Below are positions 34,380 through 45,013 of a DNA stretch of 64,000 nt, piece by piece. The stretch's first letter is position 1. Each line of letters begins with the position of its first letter. A program made the position numbers and the translations under genes. The notes beneath the pieces are model-generated. The model had not been told where the DNA came from and searched no databases. It saw nothing but the letters and a program-made list of their open reading frames with translations. This DNA comes from Gnetum montanum (Eukaryota > Streptophyta > Gnetopsida > Gnetales > Gnetaceae), in contig MNCI01035238.1 of NCBI GenBank assembly GCA_015680685.1, positions 532,922-596,921 of the forward strand, read 5' to 3'.

Positions 34380-36172
34380 TGAAACACCCTAAAATTTTAA
34401 GGCACTCTTGCATCACCAGGGTCTTGAAATGAGGCAAAAATTTCTACAAGTGTAGCCTCATGACAGTTTGGCAAGAAATGAATGCACTGAATTTGGACTG
34501 TCCAATTTGGCAAGTTTTCTACCTCTAGAGCTAATAGGCATGATGGACTCTTCGGCCTGCCCACCCAGAAGTTTCACCCAGCTAACAAGCTAATCAAAAA
34601 CCATGCTTGGAGTTGTCAGCGATGCTCAAGATGCGCTAAACAATTTGGTAGGTTTTCTAGTGAAAAAGTTTGCTATGCTACGCTATGCTATGCAGCGTAG
34701 CAAGCCTCAGAAGATAGTTACCCAGGCAACCAAACTGTTGTAGAATAGGGTGCTATGCTATACTACGCTACGCAGCATAGCACTGTGTAGCAAAGGCAAA
34801 ACCAAAAGGCCCAGCTTACCTAGTGATTCCAATTGTACTCGGCAAGCACTCCAACCTTCAAAACTAGTTGCCTTGTTCAACTTCAAGTCCTTAGCAAAGC
34901 TTCTCATCAAAAAGTGATGGATTGAACAAAAAGAAGGATGTGATGGTTGTTATGTTGTGCTACGCTACATAGCGTAGCATAGCATAGAAACAATACAAGA
35001 ATAGCAAAAGATGTCTCAAATGCAAGTTCAGCAAGTTTGAATTCTTCCCTTTGCAAAAGAAAACGTTCGGTTGTTAGCACAAGCAAAGCCCTAAGCAAGT
35101 GTTTGCAATTTCAACATAGGTCACAAATGAAATCAGCTACTATGCTATGCTACATAGTGTAGCATAGCAAAAATGAAAATCAAACTAAGTGCTGCATAAG
35201 TCGACCTAACATGCATCGAAGCTTTTAGCTGATGTAGTTGACTTCAATGTAAATTTCTTTTTCAAACTGTTGGCTACGCTGTGCTACGCTACATAGCGTA
35301 GAACAGCGTAGCAAGTAGCTACAAAATGCCAACATGCTATGCTATATAGCGTAGCACAGCGTAGCAGGTAGCTACGCTACTTTAGTGTGCCTCATTCCTT
35401 GTTTGCATTGTTGGCATATTTGATTCCAACATCTCCAATTTCAGCAGCGTAATTGAAGTGTGACAAGTTCACAACCAGTTTTTCATGTTCATGTAGTATG
35501 GACACGTCAGCATTTCATGGGTCCAGGACACATGTCATCTAAGCCTCATTTCTTGTGTGCTCTTGGTCCTATAAATACCCCAACAAGCAACGCTCAAAGG
35601 GTTGGCAATTTTCAGCATTGTTGGCATTGGTTGGGAAATTGACAATTCAAAGGGTTGGCAAATTTTAGTAGTTCAAATTTCTAGCAGTGGCACTTGGCAT
35701 TAGCTTTTTGCTTGTTGGCATTTTCTATGGTTAGCTCTTAAGCTTGTACTTGAAAACATAGTTGAGGCATTTTGAGCATTCCGATCATTCTTGAACCCTC
35801 TGTGCACCTTTGGCATTGTATAACTTGTTATACACTTTCAAGTAAAGAAGAGAATCGAACCCATAACTTTGTGGTGTTGTATTCTCTCATCCCAGTTACT
35901 CTGTTATTTCTATATCATCATCACTATTCAACATCATTTCTTTTATTATTGCATTTATTAACCATCGACCAGATCTCACTTATTTCATGCTTAAAATGAC
36001 ATTTACATAAGGTTAAGTTACACCAACTAAGTCCCTGTCTGATCGACAAGACCGTTCAACGCACCCCTTTTCCATTTTTATCTAGCATGGCCCTTGTATA
36101 GATCTGGGGTTAAGACTGTTCACCTGACGACCTCTCGGTGTTTTCCAACCATCGACGTTTTTAGTCACTACA
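34380..36172 (+). repeat. 3' LTR of Tat-1
   Basis: 1,793 bp, TGAAACACC to GTCACTACA. TATAAATA at 35,570-35,577, preceded by GACACGTCAGC and ACACATGTC (G-box lost by one transition relative to the 5' LTR). Palindromic GCTAYGC clusters at about 34,670, 34,750, 34,960, 35,140 and 35,275-35,380. Confidence 0.93.
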
Positions 36173-36177
36173 ACTAT

Positions 36178-36957
36178 AAGGAGTCTTACCTGTTTCAATC
36201 CTACATGTCATCCTATAAGCCCATAGCACATAGAGGATTTTCTCATGCCATCGCCTCTTACTATTGTTAAGAATTTTCTTGAGCAAGTTGATGATGGCTT
36301 TGTTCGTAGCTTCTACCTGTCCGTTTGCCTGTGGGTAGTATGGTGAGGAGAACGATTACCTAATGCCAAGGTTGCTGCAAAAGGTTTTGGTTTTTGCACC
36401 ACTAAATTGTGGCTCATTTTCGGTCATAATCATCATGGGAAGCCCAAACCTTGTCACGATGTTATCTAATATGAAGTGGCAAACCTATTGAGATGTAGTC
36501 TTCCTAAGGAGAATAGCTTCCACCCACTTCGTAAAGCACTCGGTGGTGGTGATGATGAAGCTATACCTTGCAGAAGACGTAGGCATGATAGATCCTATAA
36601 TGTCTAGTCCCCATCATTGGAATGGCCACGTGATCTGTGTTAGGTGCAATTCTATAAGTGAAATGTGTATGAGATTTTTGGATCATTGACACATATCACA
36701 AGTCTTGACTTTGGCCAAGTAATCATGCTCCATGTGAGGCCAGTAGTACCCTAGGCATCTGATTTTTGCCACCATGGCCCTAGGCACTATGTGTCCACTA
36801 CACAGTCCCTCATGTACCTCATTAATGACCTTCTATGCTTGCTCCTCATTTATGCATGCCAGCAATATCCTATCAAAGGAGCATTTGCACAAGGGATTGT
36901 CTCCCATGAGCACATATTACCGAGCATGCTTGTGGATCGCATCCCTTTGAGTAGATG
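36178..36957 (-). pseudogene. pol: Tat-2 integrase, N-terminal part and core
   Basis: The minus strand gives HDYLAKVKTCDMCQ, WGLDIIGSIMP, a TENEPQF segment (Glu at the second-Asp place, as in Tat-1), ANGQVEATNKAI and YVLWAYRMTCRIETGKTPYS, stopping at the Tat-1 target site and resuming at 17,488. Several Gln-to-stop changes. Confidence 0.87.
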
Positions 36958-37851
36958 TTAATATGCATGGGGGCTTGCCATGTTGTAGTAGGATTTAATG
37001 TTGGTGTACCACTCCTGGGTATCCACAGCGCTTACAGAGGCTACGTGTACTGCTTCAGTGATAGGCTCCGTACACTCAATAATCGAAGTAGGTAAACTTG
37101 TGAATAGGTGTGGTGGCACGTTTAATGCTAGGGTGGTCAAGGCATCTACTATGGTGTTCTTGTTGCATGGCACGTGTTGAACGTCCGTTGTTGCAAACTG
37201 TTTAAGCAAACTTTTTGCTAGGTTGCAATAAGGCTACAAATTAGTAGCTTTGTAGGCATAAACCTCAGTGATTTGATTCACAATGAGTTGTGAATCGCCT
37301 CAAATCACTAGATGTTGAATTTTTAGTGCTTGGGATGCTAAGAGATCCCTAAGGAGTCCTTCGTACTCTACCATGTTATTTGTACAAAGGAACATGACCT
37401 GATAAGCAAATGGCTGAATGTCCCCATAGGGGAACGTAATGATGGCTGATGCGCTACCACCATGTGTAGTCAAGGCACCTTCGAAGTGTAAAGTAGCTTT
37501 GAGATGAGATGGGATAGTGTTAATGGTGCTAATATGATCGTCAAGGAATTCAGGTTCTATGATTGCTTGATCGTCAACGGGTGAGGTTGTGAGTTGCGTA
37601 GCTATAGCTTGACCTTTTGTCGATGATTGGCTCACATAATGCAAATTGAATTCCGCTATTATGGCTTTCCACCAATCTATCCTACTACTTTTGTATAGAT
37701 TGTTTATGATAGCCCGGAGTACATTGCCTTTGCAAATGATGTTGACTTTGCTACGAAATAGGTAATGCCTCCACTTTTTTAATGCAAACACCAAGGTGAG
37801 GCAATTTCTCTCCACCTCATATGCTATCAATGCATGACTTAGATAATACAC
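36958..37851 (-). pseudogene. pol: Tat-2 RNase H and second RNase H
   Basis: A 183-codon open stretch (37,851-37,300) has MYYLSHALIAYEVERNCLTL, ALKKWRHYLFRSK, then LHFEGALTTHGGSA, FLCTNNMVEYEGLLRDLLAS. GDSQLVVNQI and NTIVDALTTLAL follow after one stop. Better preserved than Tat-1. The first acidic residue of the second RNase H reads FEGA where FDGA is usual. Confidence 0.87.
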
Positions 37852-39224
37852 TGGAATCTCAGAGTCATCGTCTCGTTTTTAACATAACTATGCCACGATA
37901 GACATGTCTAAGGTGGCAAGGTATATATAGAAAGGCATTATTCCTCTGCGGAGGTTAAACAGTCAGGAGGTGTAAAATCTCTTTCTTCAGATCATCAAAG
38001 GCTTGTTGACATTGCATTGTCCATTCGAAGTTAACCCCTTTCTTTAGTAATTGTTACATGGGGTGTAACTTGTCAGTCAACTTTGCTATAAACCTTCTGA
38101 TGAATTGCACTCTACCTTGCAACCCGTGCAAATCCTTAAGGTTGGTAGGGGGTGCTAGATTAGCGATGGCCTTAACTTTGTCAAGGTCCACTCGTATTCC
38201 AGCCTCTGATACTACAAACCCTAACATGCATCCGGCTCTCACCCCGAAGATACTTTTTTGGGTTAAGACATAAATCATGCATCTAGCAACGTTTGAGGAC
38301 TACACCTAGATTGTTGGGATGATCAGCGGCCTCTTTCGATTTAACCACTATGTCATCCACGTAGTCGTTTAATGTTTCTAGCATGTAGTCGCTAAAGATG
38401 TATGTCATGGCCCTCTGGAAGGTTGCTCTGGCGTTTTTGAGCCCAAAGGGCATCATGGTGTAATAGAAGGTACCCCATGGGGTCATGAAAGTTGTTGCTA
38501 ACTAATGCTCTGGGTTAATGAAAATTTGATTATAGTCAGAAAAACCATCCATGAAGGATAACAGGGCGTGACCAGCCATAGTGTCGATGAGTTGATCGAT
38601 ACTCGATAGTGGAAAATCATCTTTGATCGTTGCTTTGTTTAGATCCCAGAAGTCTATACAGATTCGTATTCCTCCTATTTTCTTAGAAACCACAATGATG
38701 TTTGACACCCACATTGAGTAATCAACTACCCAGATGAAACCAGCCTAATACAGCTTAGTGATTTCATTGCGTATGGCTAGTGTGATCTCTAGTTTAACCT
38801 TGTGAGCCTTTTTCTTAACTACTTTGATATGTGGATCTAAGACAATGTTGTGTTGTATAAGCCTCGAATCTAAGCCTAGCATGTCGTTATAAGACCACGT
38901 GAATACCTCGATGTTGTCCTGTAGTATCTTGGATACATCTTGGTGTGTTTGCGAATCTAAGAGGGAGCTAAGTTTCAACGTTTTTATTTTCCCCCTAGAT
39001 GTAGTCACAGGTGTTTCAATGAGAGGGTCCTCAGTTACATCCCCGGCCTCTAAATCTAAGGCTTAGACTAGATTTTCGGGCCAGTCTAGGGATGTTTCTA
39101 AGGATGCTACTATGCAATCTGTAGATGATTTCTAGTCTATTGATTCTTGGTTTAGTTCTCTTGCAAGCTTGCTGTGTGGACCTGTTAAGGCTAGAGGTGA
39201 AGAAAGATCATAAAGCATTTCCAT
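37852..39224 (-). pseudogene. pol: Tat-2 reverse transcriptase
   Basis: Starts at ATG 39,224-39,222. An 88-codon stretch (39,008-38,745) leads into ITLAIRNEITKLY, WVSNIIVVSKK, CIDFWDLNKATIKDDFPLSS, MTPWGTFYYTMMPFGLKNAR and an intact YVDDIVVKSKEA (38,352-38,363). The codon after INPEH is TAG (38,502-38,504) where Tat-1 has TAA. The upstream sequence ends in a pyrimidine-rich stretch plus GTGGCAG/G, a good splice-acceptor candidate about 10 bp before the ATG. Confidence 0.9.
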
Positions 39225-39354
39225 TCTTGCTCAACCTGCCACGAAGAAATAAATGCCAAGTCAAGTGATACCTGTTTGTAGCAACAATGCATAGCAAACA
39301 TTTGCCAAAAAAATGAAATATTGAAGGTTGAAATGATTGTAAACTATGATACAA

Positions 39355-39500
39355 AGTTTGTAGTTTGCCAGTTTAAGGTCATAGCGGACCACTAACGGGT
39401 CGAAACTATAAGTCATAACTGCTAGTTTAAGGTCTTTGCAGACCGCTAACTCGTTACTCTTGGGAAGGCAAATGGCTAGTTTAAGGTAGGTCAAAGTTTT
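39355..39500 (-). repeat. Short minisatellite array before Tat-2 RT
   Basis: About three units. The plus strand shows CCAGTTTAAGGTCATAGCGG, TAGTTTAAGGTCTTTGCAGA and TAGTTTAAGGTAGGTC. Same family as the other arrays; reduced relative to Tat-1 (28,640-28,965). Confidence 0.7.
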
Positions 39501-39624
39501 CAGTTGGGCCCACTTGCCACGACGCAAATAGTGATTCTATGCTATGGTGGGAGTGCTATGCTGTACGGAACATCCCACATTAATTGGGATGAGAAAATGG
39601 CAAGTTCTTTTTCACCATATTGGC

Positions 39625-39632
39625 TATAAATA
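39625..39632 (+). promoter_or_regulatory. TATA box of the opposite-strand gene, copy 2
   Basis: TATAAATA within GGCTATAAATAGGG, 132 bp upstream of the ATG at 39,764; spacing matches copy 1. About 60 bp further upstream is CATCCCACATTAATTGGGAT, a word often met at the start of small plant LTRs, so the promoter could descend from one (inference). Confidence 0.7.
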
Positions 39633-40463
39633 GGGATTTGCCTCCGGTAAACTTGTCATTTTCACCATAAGCACACAGAGCCCACATCCAAAGCGTAGAG
39701 TGATTCTGCTACCAAAGAGCAAGGCGATTTAGCATAGCAACTAAGAAAGAATCTGCAACTGAGATGATGGCACCCAAGAGAGAACGCAAACACCTAGCAC
39801 TCGCCAAGGTGTACGAGGTAAAAGACACCCTGGGGCATCTATCGTAGACATGCATCGCAGTATGGGAGGAAACTTTGTCGACCTCGTAAGTTGTTACACT
39901 ATCTTTATTTTCTATGTTGTTGTTGTTGTTTCTACTTTCTCTTTTCATTTCTATTTTCTTTTTGCTATTTTTGTTTTCTGTCACCATTATTTTTGCTGTT
40001 ATTTTGGCCATTACACCACTGCTATTGCCAATTTGACCGCAATGGTGTACGGATGCTATGCTAAGGTTGCATGTGTTATTGCCGAGGCTACCATTTCTGT
40101 GGCTACCTTTCCATATAGGTTTAGGAGATTCTAGCAACCTAGCATGCAAATGGCATAGCGTACGATCCTCAGGAGGGTTTGGCCATGCACGTGATTTAAC
40201 AACGTAACACGTGTCTATCACAGTGCTATGTAAATCATTTTTTCAGGCAGAGAATTTGTTGAAATGGTTGCAATGTATTAAATTCTTTAAAAAATGCATA
40301 TTTAATTTTTTTTGTTGCTCTGCTATGCTATTTCCTTTGCGCTTTTGCTATGCTACATGTATGAAAAGTGTTATGCTACGTTATCTGATAACGGCTAATC
40401 CTGCTATGCTACACATGAATGCCACTCGAACATGCTATTAACATTTGTCATTGTGTTGTGCAG

Positions 40464-40913
40464 GGTAATGCTAAGGTCAATTTGGATCATCCTAGAAATT
40501 GTAGGGGTCCTGTGCTACCTAAGTGAACTGGTGACCAACATTCCTCCGCCCTACGCGCATGTGGGACAGTAGGCGGTCTAGTTCTAGGAAGGTGCACGGA
40601 ACTTCCTACAATTTCTCCTCCAATGCTTTAGTGTGATCATTTGGTCACAGTTATCGAAGGAGATAGCGGCCGTAATTACAGAAACCCTATTGCCTGGGGC
40701 AAATCGGGGTATTCTGAAATTTTTTACTAATGGAGCAATCGAGAACAGGCAGGCAGAGGGATCTAGTCAGCACCCAAAAAACTTGAGGCATCTGGCCTGG
40801 ATCTGGGAAATGCCCAAATATAATTGCTATCATATGTAGAACACATTGTTCATTGCTCGCCACATGGGAACTTGTTTTCAGAACCCACCAAGAACTGTTT
40901 ATTATGCCGATGA
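40464..40913 (+). other. Copy 2 exon 2: FCP1/SCP-like phosphatase domain, catalytic sites altered
   Basis: 450 nt as in copy 1. Reads IILEIVGVLCYLSELVTNIP, EGARNFLQFLLQCFSVIIWS, HPKNLRHLAWIWEMPKYNCY, NTLFIARHMG and FQNPPRTVY. The EIVG (for DLNG) and ARH (for DDS) changes are shared with copy 1 (EIVG, GRH), so the catalytic loss probably predates the two insertions. Confidence 0.6.
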
Positions 40914-41378
40914 GTGAGTTTTGTAAACATATTCCACTACGCTATGCAATGCATGCTATACTAGGCCAAAATGTTAATAGTGTATTTTTGTTACCAGGTT
41001 TTTTATCAACAAGAATGGACTTCATGGTGATACTGATGCATTGACCTTGGTAAAGATGGCACTACAGGAGTTTTCTTCCGCTAAGAATATGCATGCAGGT
41101 GTGATAGGCCAATGCGGGGTTGAGTACAAAACCTATCCAACCCAATACTCCCAGTTCTATAATAGAGACAAGGAGTTTGGTTGGTTGGATAGGGATTGGG
41201 TACCCTTTAAGTCGATCACCATTGAAGATGTGTCAGTGGATCTCCCACTATTCCCATCATTATTTAAGCTTGGTACGCTAAACCATGAGTTGTTTGCATG
41301 TTCAAGTGTTGTTTCTATGTTTTTGTTGTTTTTGCTATTTTTTAAGTTTTTTCTTTTTTCTGTTGTAAAATGCTACAG

Positions 41379-42429
41379 TGGTAAAGAAATCCTAGGAGGT
41401 GACGGTGATGACCTCTGGGCATAATGAGGCTAACATTTACTTCAAGTACGGGGAGGTGGATGAGACCCAACGTTGGCTCTACAGCAAGGCCCCAGAATCG
41501 CTCACCGACAAGCTTCGGGACATTGGGCTCATGGAACTGTTTTTGGCTATGAACCCAAGTGTCCCTGCTATTGAGATGCTTGCCCTAGTTGACTCCTTTT
41601 CTGAAAAGGAAAACTGCTTCAGCACATGTGTGCACGGTGTGCTGGTGGTTCTTGAGATCAATGACCAACTATTCATGGACCTCTTCGGTGTCCCTGCTGA
41701 TGGTCTTCTCGTGGGAGCAAAGACCAAAAAGGAGATGAACCATCAAGGGGACATCGAGAAGTGGCTAGGGAAAATGAAAGGGCAAAAGGGGATCCCCATT
41801 GAAATGGCTAAGCTTAAAGTGGCTATAACAGTTTACCCAATCTTTCGTGCCCATGCTTTCCCCAAGCTACTTTCCCAAGGAAAGATCATTGGGATTGAGC
41901 AAGCTTGGGTAATGAGGGAGCTCATGGAAGAGGGGGGCCTGTTACAATTGGGCCAAGCATCTCTACAAAGGTCTACAAGCTGAAATGGTTAAGCTTCATA
42001 AGAAGCTTGAATCCCATTTCAATGTGCATCATGCCTTCTTTGTAGCTTGCTTACAGTAATTCACAAAATTCTTAGTAGTCCATGAGAATGGAGTTTGGAT
42101 GATGTAAGATCGTAACCAGATTTCCAAACCATTAATTTTCCAAGTCTTCTAGACCACCCGAGTCCAAGATCCCCCAAAAGCTATTGGGGAGTCATTTTCA
42201 ATGATGACTAGGGATCGGGTGGGCCGCAACTTTCATGGCCAGGACAGCGTAGGAGAGGCACCCCCTGCTACTATGGGTAGTGTCTCACAAGGGGAACTCC
42301 TCATCACGAAGATGGTGGCTACTAAGTTATGGCAAAAATGGTCTCACCCAGTTGAGGAGCCTCCCCGTATGGACAAAGAAGGGGGGAAGATACTACGGTT
42401 TAAGTTACGTAGAATACAACCTCCCATTG
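41379..42429 (+). other. Copy 2 exon 4: transposon-protein-like domain
   Basis: The longest open stretch in the gene (41,399-41,983): EANIYFKYGEVDETQRWLYS, LRDIGLMELFLAMNPSVPAI, CFSTCVHGVLVVLEINDQLF, DLFGVPADGLLV, FPKLLSQGKIIGIEQAWVMR. After a one-base insertion the frame continues (KHLYKGLQAEMVKLHKKLES, FLVVHENGVWMM). Possible PF20167 relative, not certain. Confidence 0.5.
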
Positions 42430-44504
42430 GTAAATGCTATTCTATTTTTATTTGTTCCTTCACTTGTTTGGTTAATTCTTGCTACACTTTGCTATCCAAG
42501 GTAGTGTAGAATAATGTAGCATTTGTCTTAAGTTAATCTACTTTTGCCTAATGCAAACATATTTTGTTACCAGAGGAAGAAGAGGAAGAAGAAGAAGGAG
42601 AAGAGGTGAAAGCCCCCAAAATGGAAATGGCTAATAAAGGTGTGAGGGCCCTGACCACAGAGGGGAGGGCCCCGATTAAGAAAGAAGAAGCTTCTACCAT
42701 AAAGGAAGGGGCTCCCGTTGACAAGGAAAATGCTCCTATTGACAAGGAGGATGTTTCTGCCAATAAGGAGGACTCCCCTGCTGATGAGGAGGATGCTCCT
42801 GTGGATGAGGAGGATGCTAGCGCTGCAAAGAGAAAGGTCCTAGCGAATAAAGAAGAGGCCCTTGGCCGCGAAGGGACCTTTGCTGACGATCCCTTTACTG
42901 AATGTAATTCAGCATCGGAGGAGCAATTAGACACAGAGGGTAATGCCATGGTGTTAAGCCAGTAAGAAGGAGGGGAACTACAACTAGATGCTAGTGAGTT
43001 TGACCACATATTTGACAGTATGTCGATGGATGATCCCCCTACTATCACCCCTGAGGGTTTGCTGGGTAGAAGCCTTTACATTGTTATTTGTGTTGCTTAT
43101 CAGCTTTATTGTAGCCCTCTCGGTTATACTTGACATGTTTTTGTTACGTAGCAGACACCACGGTTGACAATGCAGGCCCTTCTTCTATCCACCTGCGACC
43201 ATGGGCCGAGACCCCTAATAATCTTACGTTCATGCAGGGGGTGGTCAACAACATGATCAACCATCTTAAGCAGATCGATCCAAAAGTGGGTAAGTGAAGT
43301 AGCTACACTAGACTCTTTAGGTTGCTATGCTAAACCTTTAAGTTGCTAAACTTTGCTATGCTACTATGACTAATGTGTTTTGATGTGCGGTCGACAACCT
43401 CTCGCCTCAAATGGGATCCAAAACAAGTAGTCAAGTTTGGCGTTGTGCTTGCATTCCTGCGGAAGTGACCGAGGTACCTTGTCACATATACGAAAAGGCT
43501 AGCGAATGCGCATTGCACTCAGCATGCTCCCTGTGGAAGTGCAGGCATGTGAACGAAGACCTATGGAAATGGGTTCAGAAGCTTGAGAAGGAGAAAGCCA
43601 ATTTGACCGCTGAGGTGAAAGACCTCCACTCCAGAAATTAGTTTCTACTAGCCCATGATACCAACAATGGCAGTTGGCACATGGCCGTCATTAATTATGC
43701 AAGATATTGGACGGCCATGCGGCACAACAACGAGGCCACACGAGAAATAATTGAGTAGCGAATGTAGATGGAATTATTGGCCTAGAAGAACTAGGATTGA
43801 AAAGATTAAAGCACAAGTCTATGAGTGGGGGCTGTCCCAGAAAAACCACAAGCATATGTATAAACTGGAATGTGCCACCTACCGTAAACAATACCGAGAC
43901 ACTGCTGTTAAGTTGTATACTCACAAAGCATTCCTAGATGCCATCGATGTTTCTGAGGCCTACAACAAGTTCATGCAACAAGTGATGATCAGTGAATCTC
44001 CTGAGTGAGAATTGAATCTTCCCACAGGTGAGACCACCACTACCTCCTTTTCTCCAGGACCACCGAGATGGATGGCTATTGAAAAGGAGAAAGTTGCAGT
44101 AGACGTTGACTTAGGTAATAGATACTGGGTAGATATGATAGAGGAGGAGGTCTAGCAATGCCTCAGGATTGGTTTGGATTACATCTACAGCTTTCTTGGT
44201 GTGCAACAATTTGTTTCATTCTAGCTTTTACTACAGCTTTAGCTAACTACTTCATTTTCTGTAATATAGATTCCAGATGAAGAAGTAGGGCCTTATGATG
44301 CCAAGAACAATGAAGCAGAGGAAGATAATGTGGAGGAAGAAGATGTATAATAGCAAGGGATCTTGTTTTTTATTTTTTATGGGAATATTGCAAACATTAT
44401 TTAATTGAAACCTTGAATGGGAAATGGATAATGAAAAGATTTGGTTTTCCTTAGCTTGCATTTTTTCCTATGTGGTTGGCTTTTATCATTTTTGGGTGTT
44501 TTAG

Positions 44505-44890
44505 TTTTAGGCCATTTCGGGCTGTGGTCAGGTGATAAGAAAATTTTTTTATACTTTTTTGTGGTTTTAGTTTTAGGCTATTTCGGGCCGTGGGTAGTTT
44601 TAGGCCATTTCGGGCCATGGAACGATGTAAACGGAGGATTTTCGCCAGTTTTAGGCCTTAGCGGGCCGTAACGTGATGTAAACGGACAACTGTGCTAGTT
44701 TTAGGCCTTAGTGGGTTGCAACATAATGTAATCAATAAATTTTTCCAATTTTAGGCCATAGCGGGTCGTATGTAGTTTTTGGCCATTTCGGGCCATGGGA
44801 CGATGTAGTTTTAGGTCATTTTGGGCCATATGTAGTTTTAGGCCATTTCAGGCCATATGTAGTTTTAGGCCATTTTGGGCCATGAAACGA
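44505..44890 (-). repeat. Minisatellite array before Tat-2 protease
   Basis: About nine units on the plus strand of the type GTTTTAGGCCATTTCGGGCC, with some longer units containing GTAACGTGATGTAAACGG. GGCC-N-GGCC dyad in each. It begins about 150 bp after the stop of the opposite-strand gene. Confidence 0.88.
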
Positions 44891-45013
44891 TGTAAACGAA
44901 TGTGAACAATTTAAAAAGGAATTAGTTAGGCACCTAACGTAGATGAATGGATGTAAAGAAAATAGGAAAGAAATGTACAATGGATGTTAACTGGGTAGAG
45001 AGCAGTGGAGTTG

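Larger units (their letters stand above)
17494..36172 (+). mobile_element. Tat-1: giant Tat/Ogre-type Ty3/gypsy element inserted in Tat-2
   Basis: 18,679 bp between ACTAT repeats (17,489-17,493 and 36,173-36,177), inside the integrase frame of Tat-2 and in opposite orientation. Order: 5' LTR, PBS, gag, protease, minisatellite, a gene on the opposite strand, minisatellite, RT, RNase H, second RNase H, integrase, minisatellite, 3' UTR, PPT, 3' LTR. The first 150 bases of its two LTRs differ at roughly one position in nine by eye, so the insertion is old. It is younger than Tat-2 because it interrupts it. Confidence 0.93.
39764..44350 (+). pseudogene. Opposite-strand intron-containing gene of Tat-2 (copy 2)
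   Basis: Exons: 39764-39885, 40464-40913, 40998-41272, 41379-42429, 42574-43065, 43155-43289, about 43391-44190, and 44270-44350 (stop TAA). Donors include GTAAGT, GTGAGT, GTAAAT and GTAAGT; acceptors are CAG except the sixth (CGG, mutated) and the last (TAG). Codons split across the introns rejoin in the same phase as in copy 1. Decay: TAG for Gln in exon 1, stops in exon 2, an extra G near 41,930 shifting exon 4, a stop at 43,639 and a shift near 43,800. The predicted protein has a basic N-terminus, an FCP1-like part, a transposon-protein-like part, an acidic repeat region, a coiled coil and a very acidic end (EAEEDNVEEEDV). Function unknown. Confidence 0.75.

Noticed and set aside
42548-43048. 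166-codon minus-strand Ser-rich ORF in Tat-2
   Set aside because: Shadow of the acidic exon 5 of the opposite-strand gene; no partner frame with conserved content.
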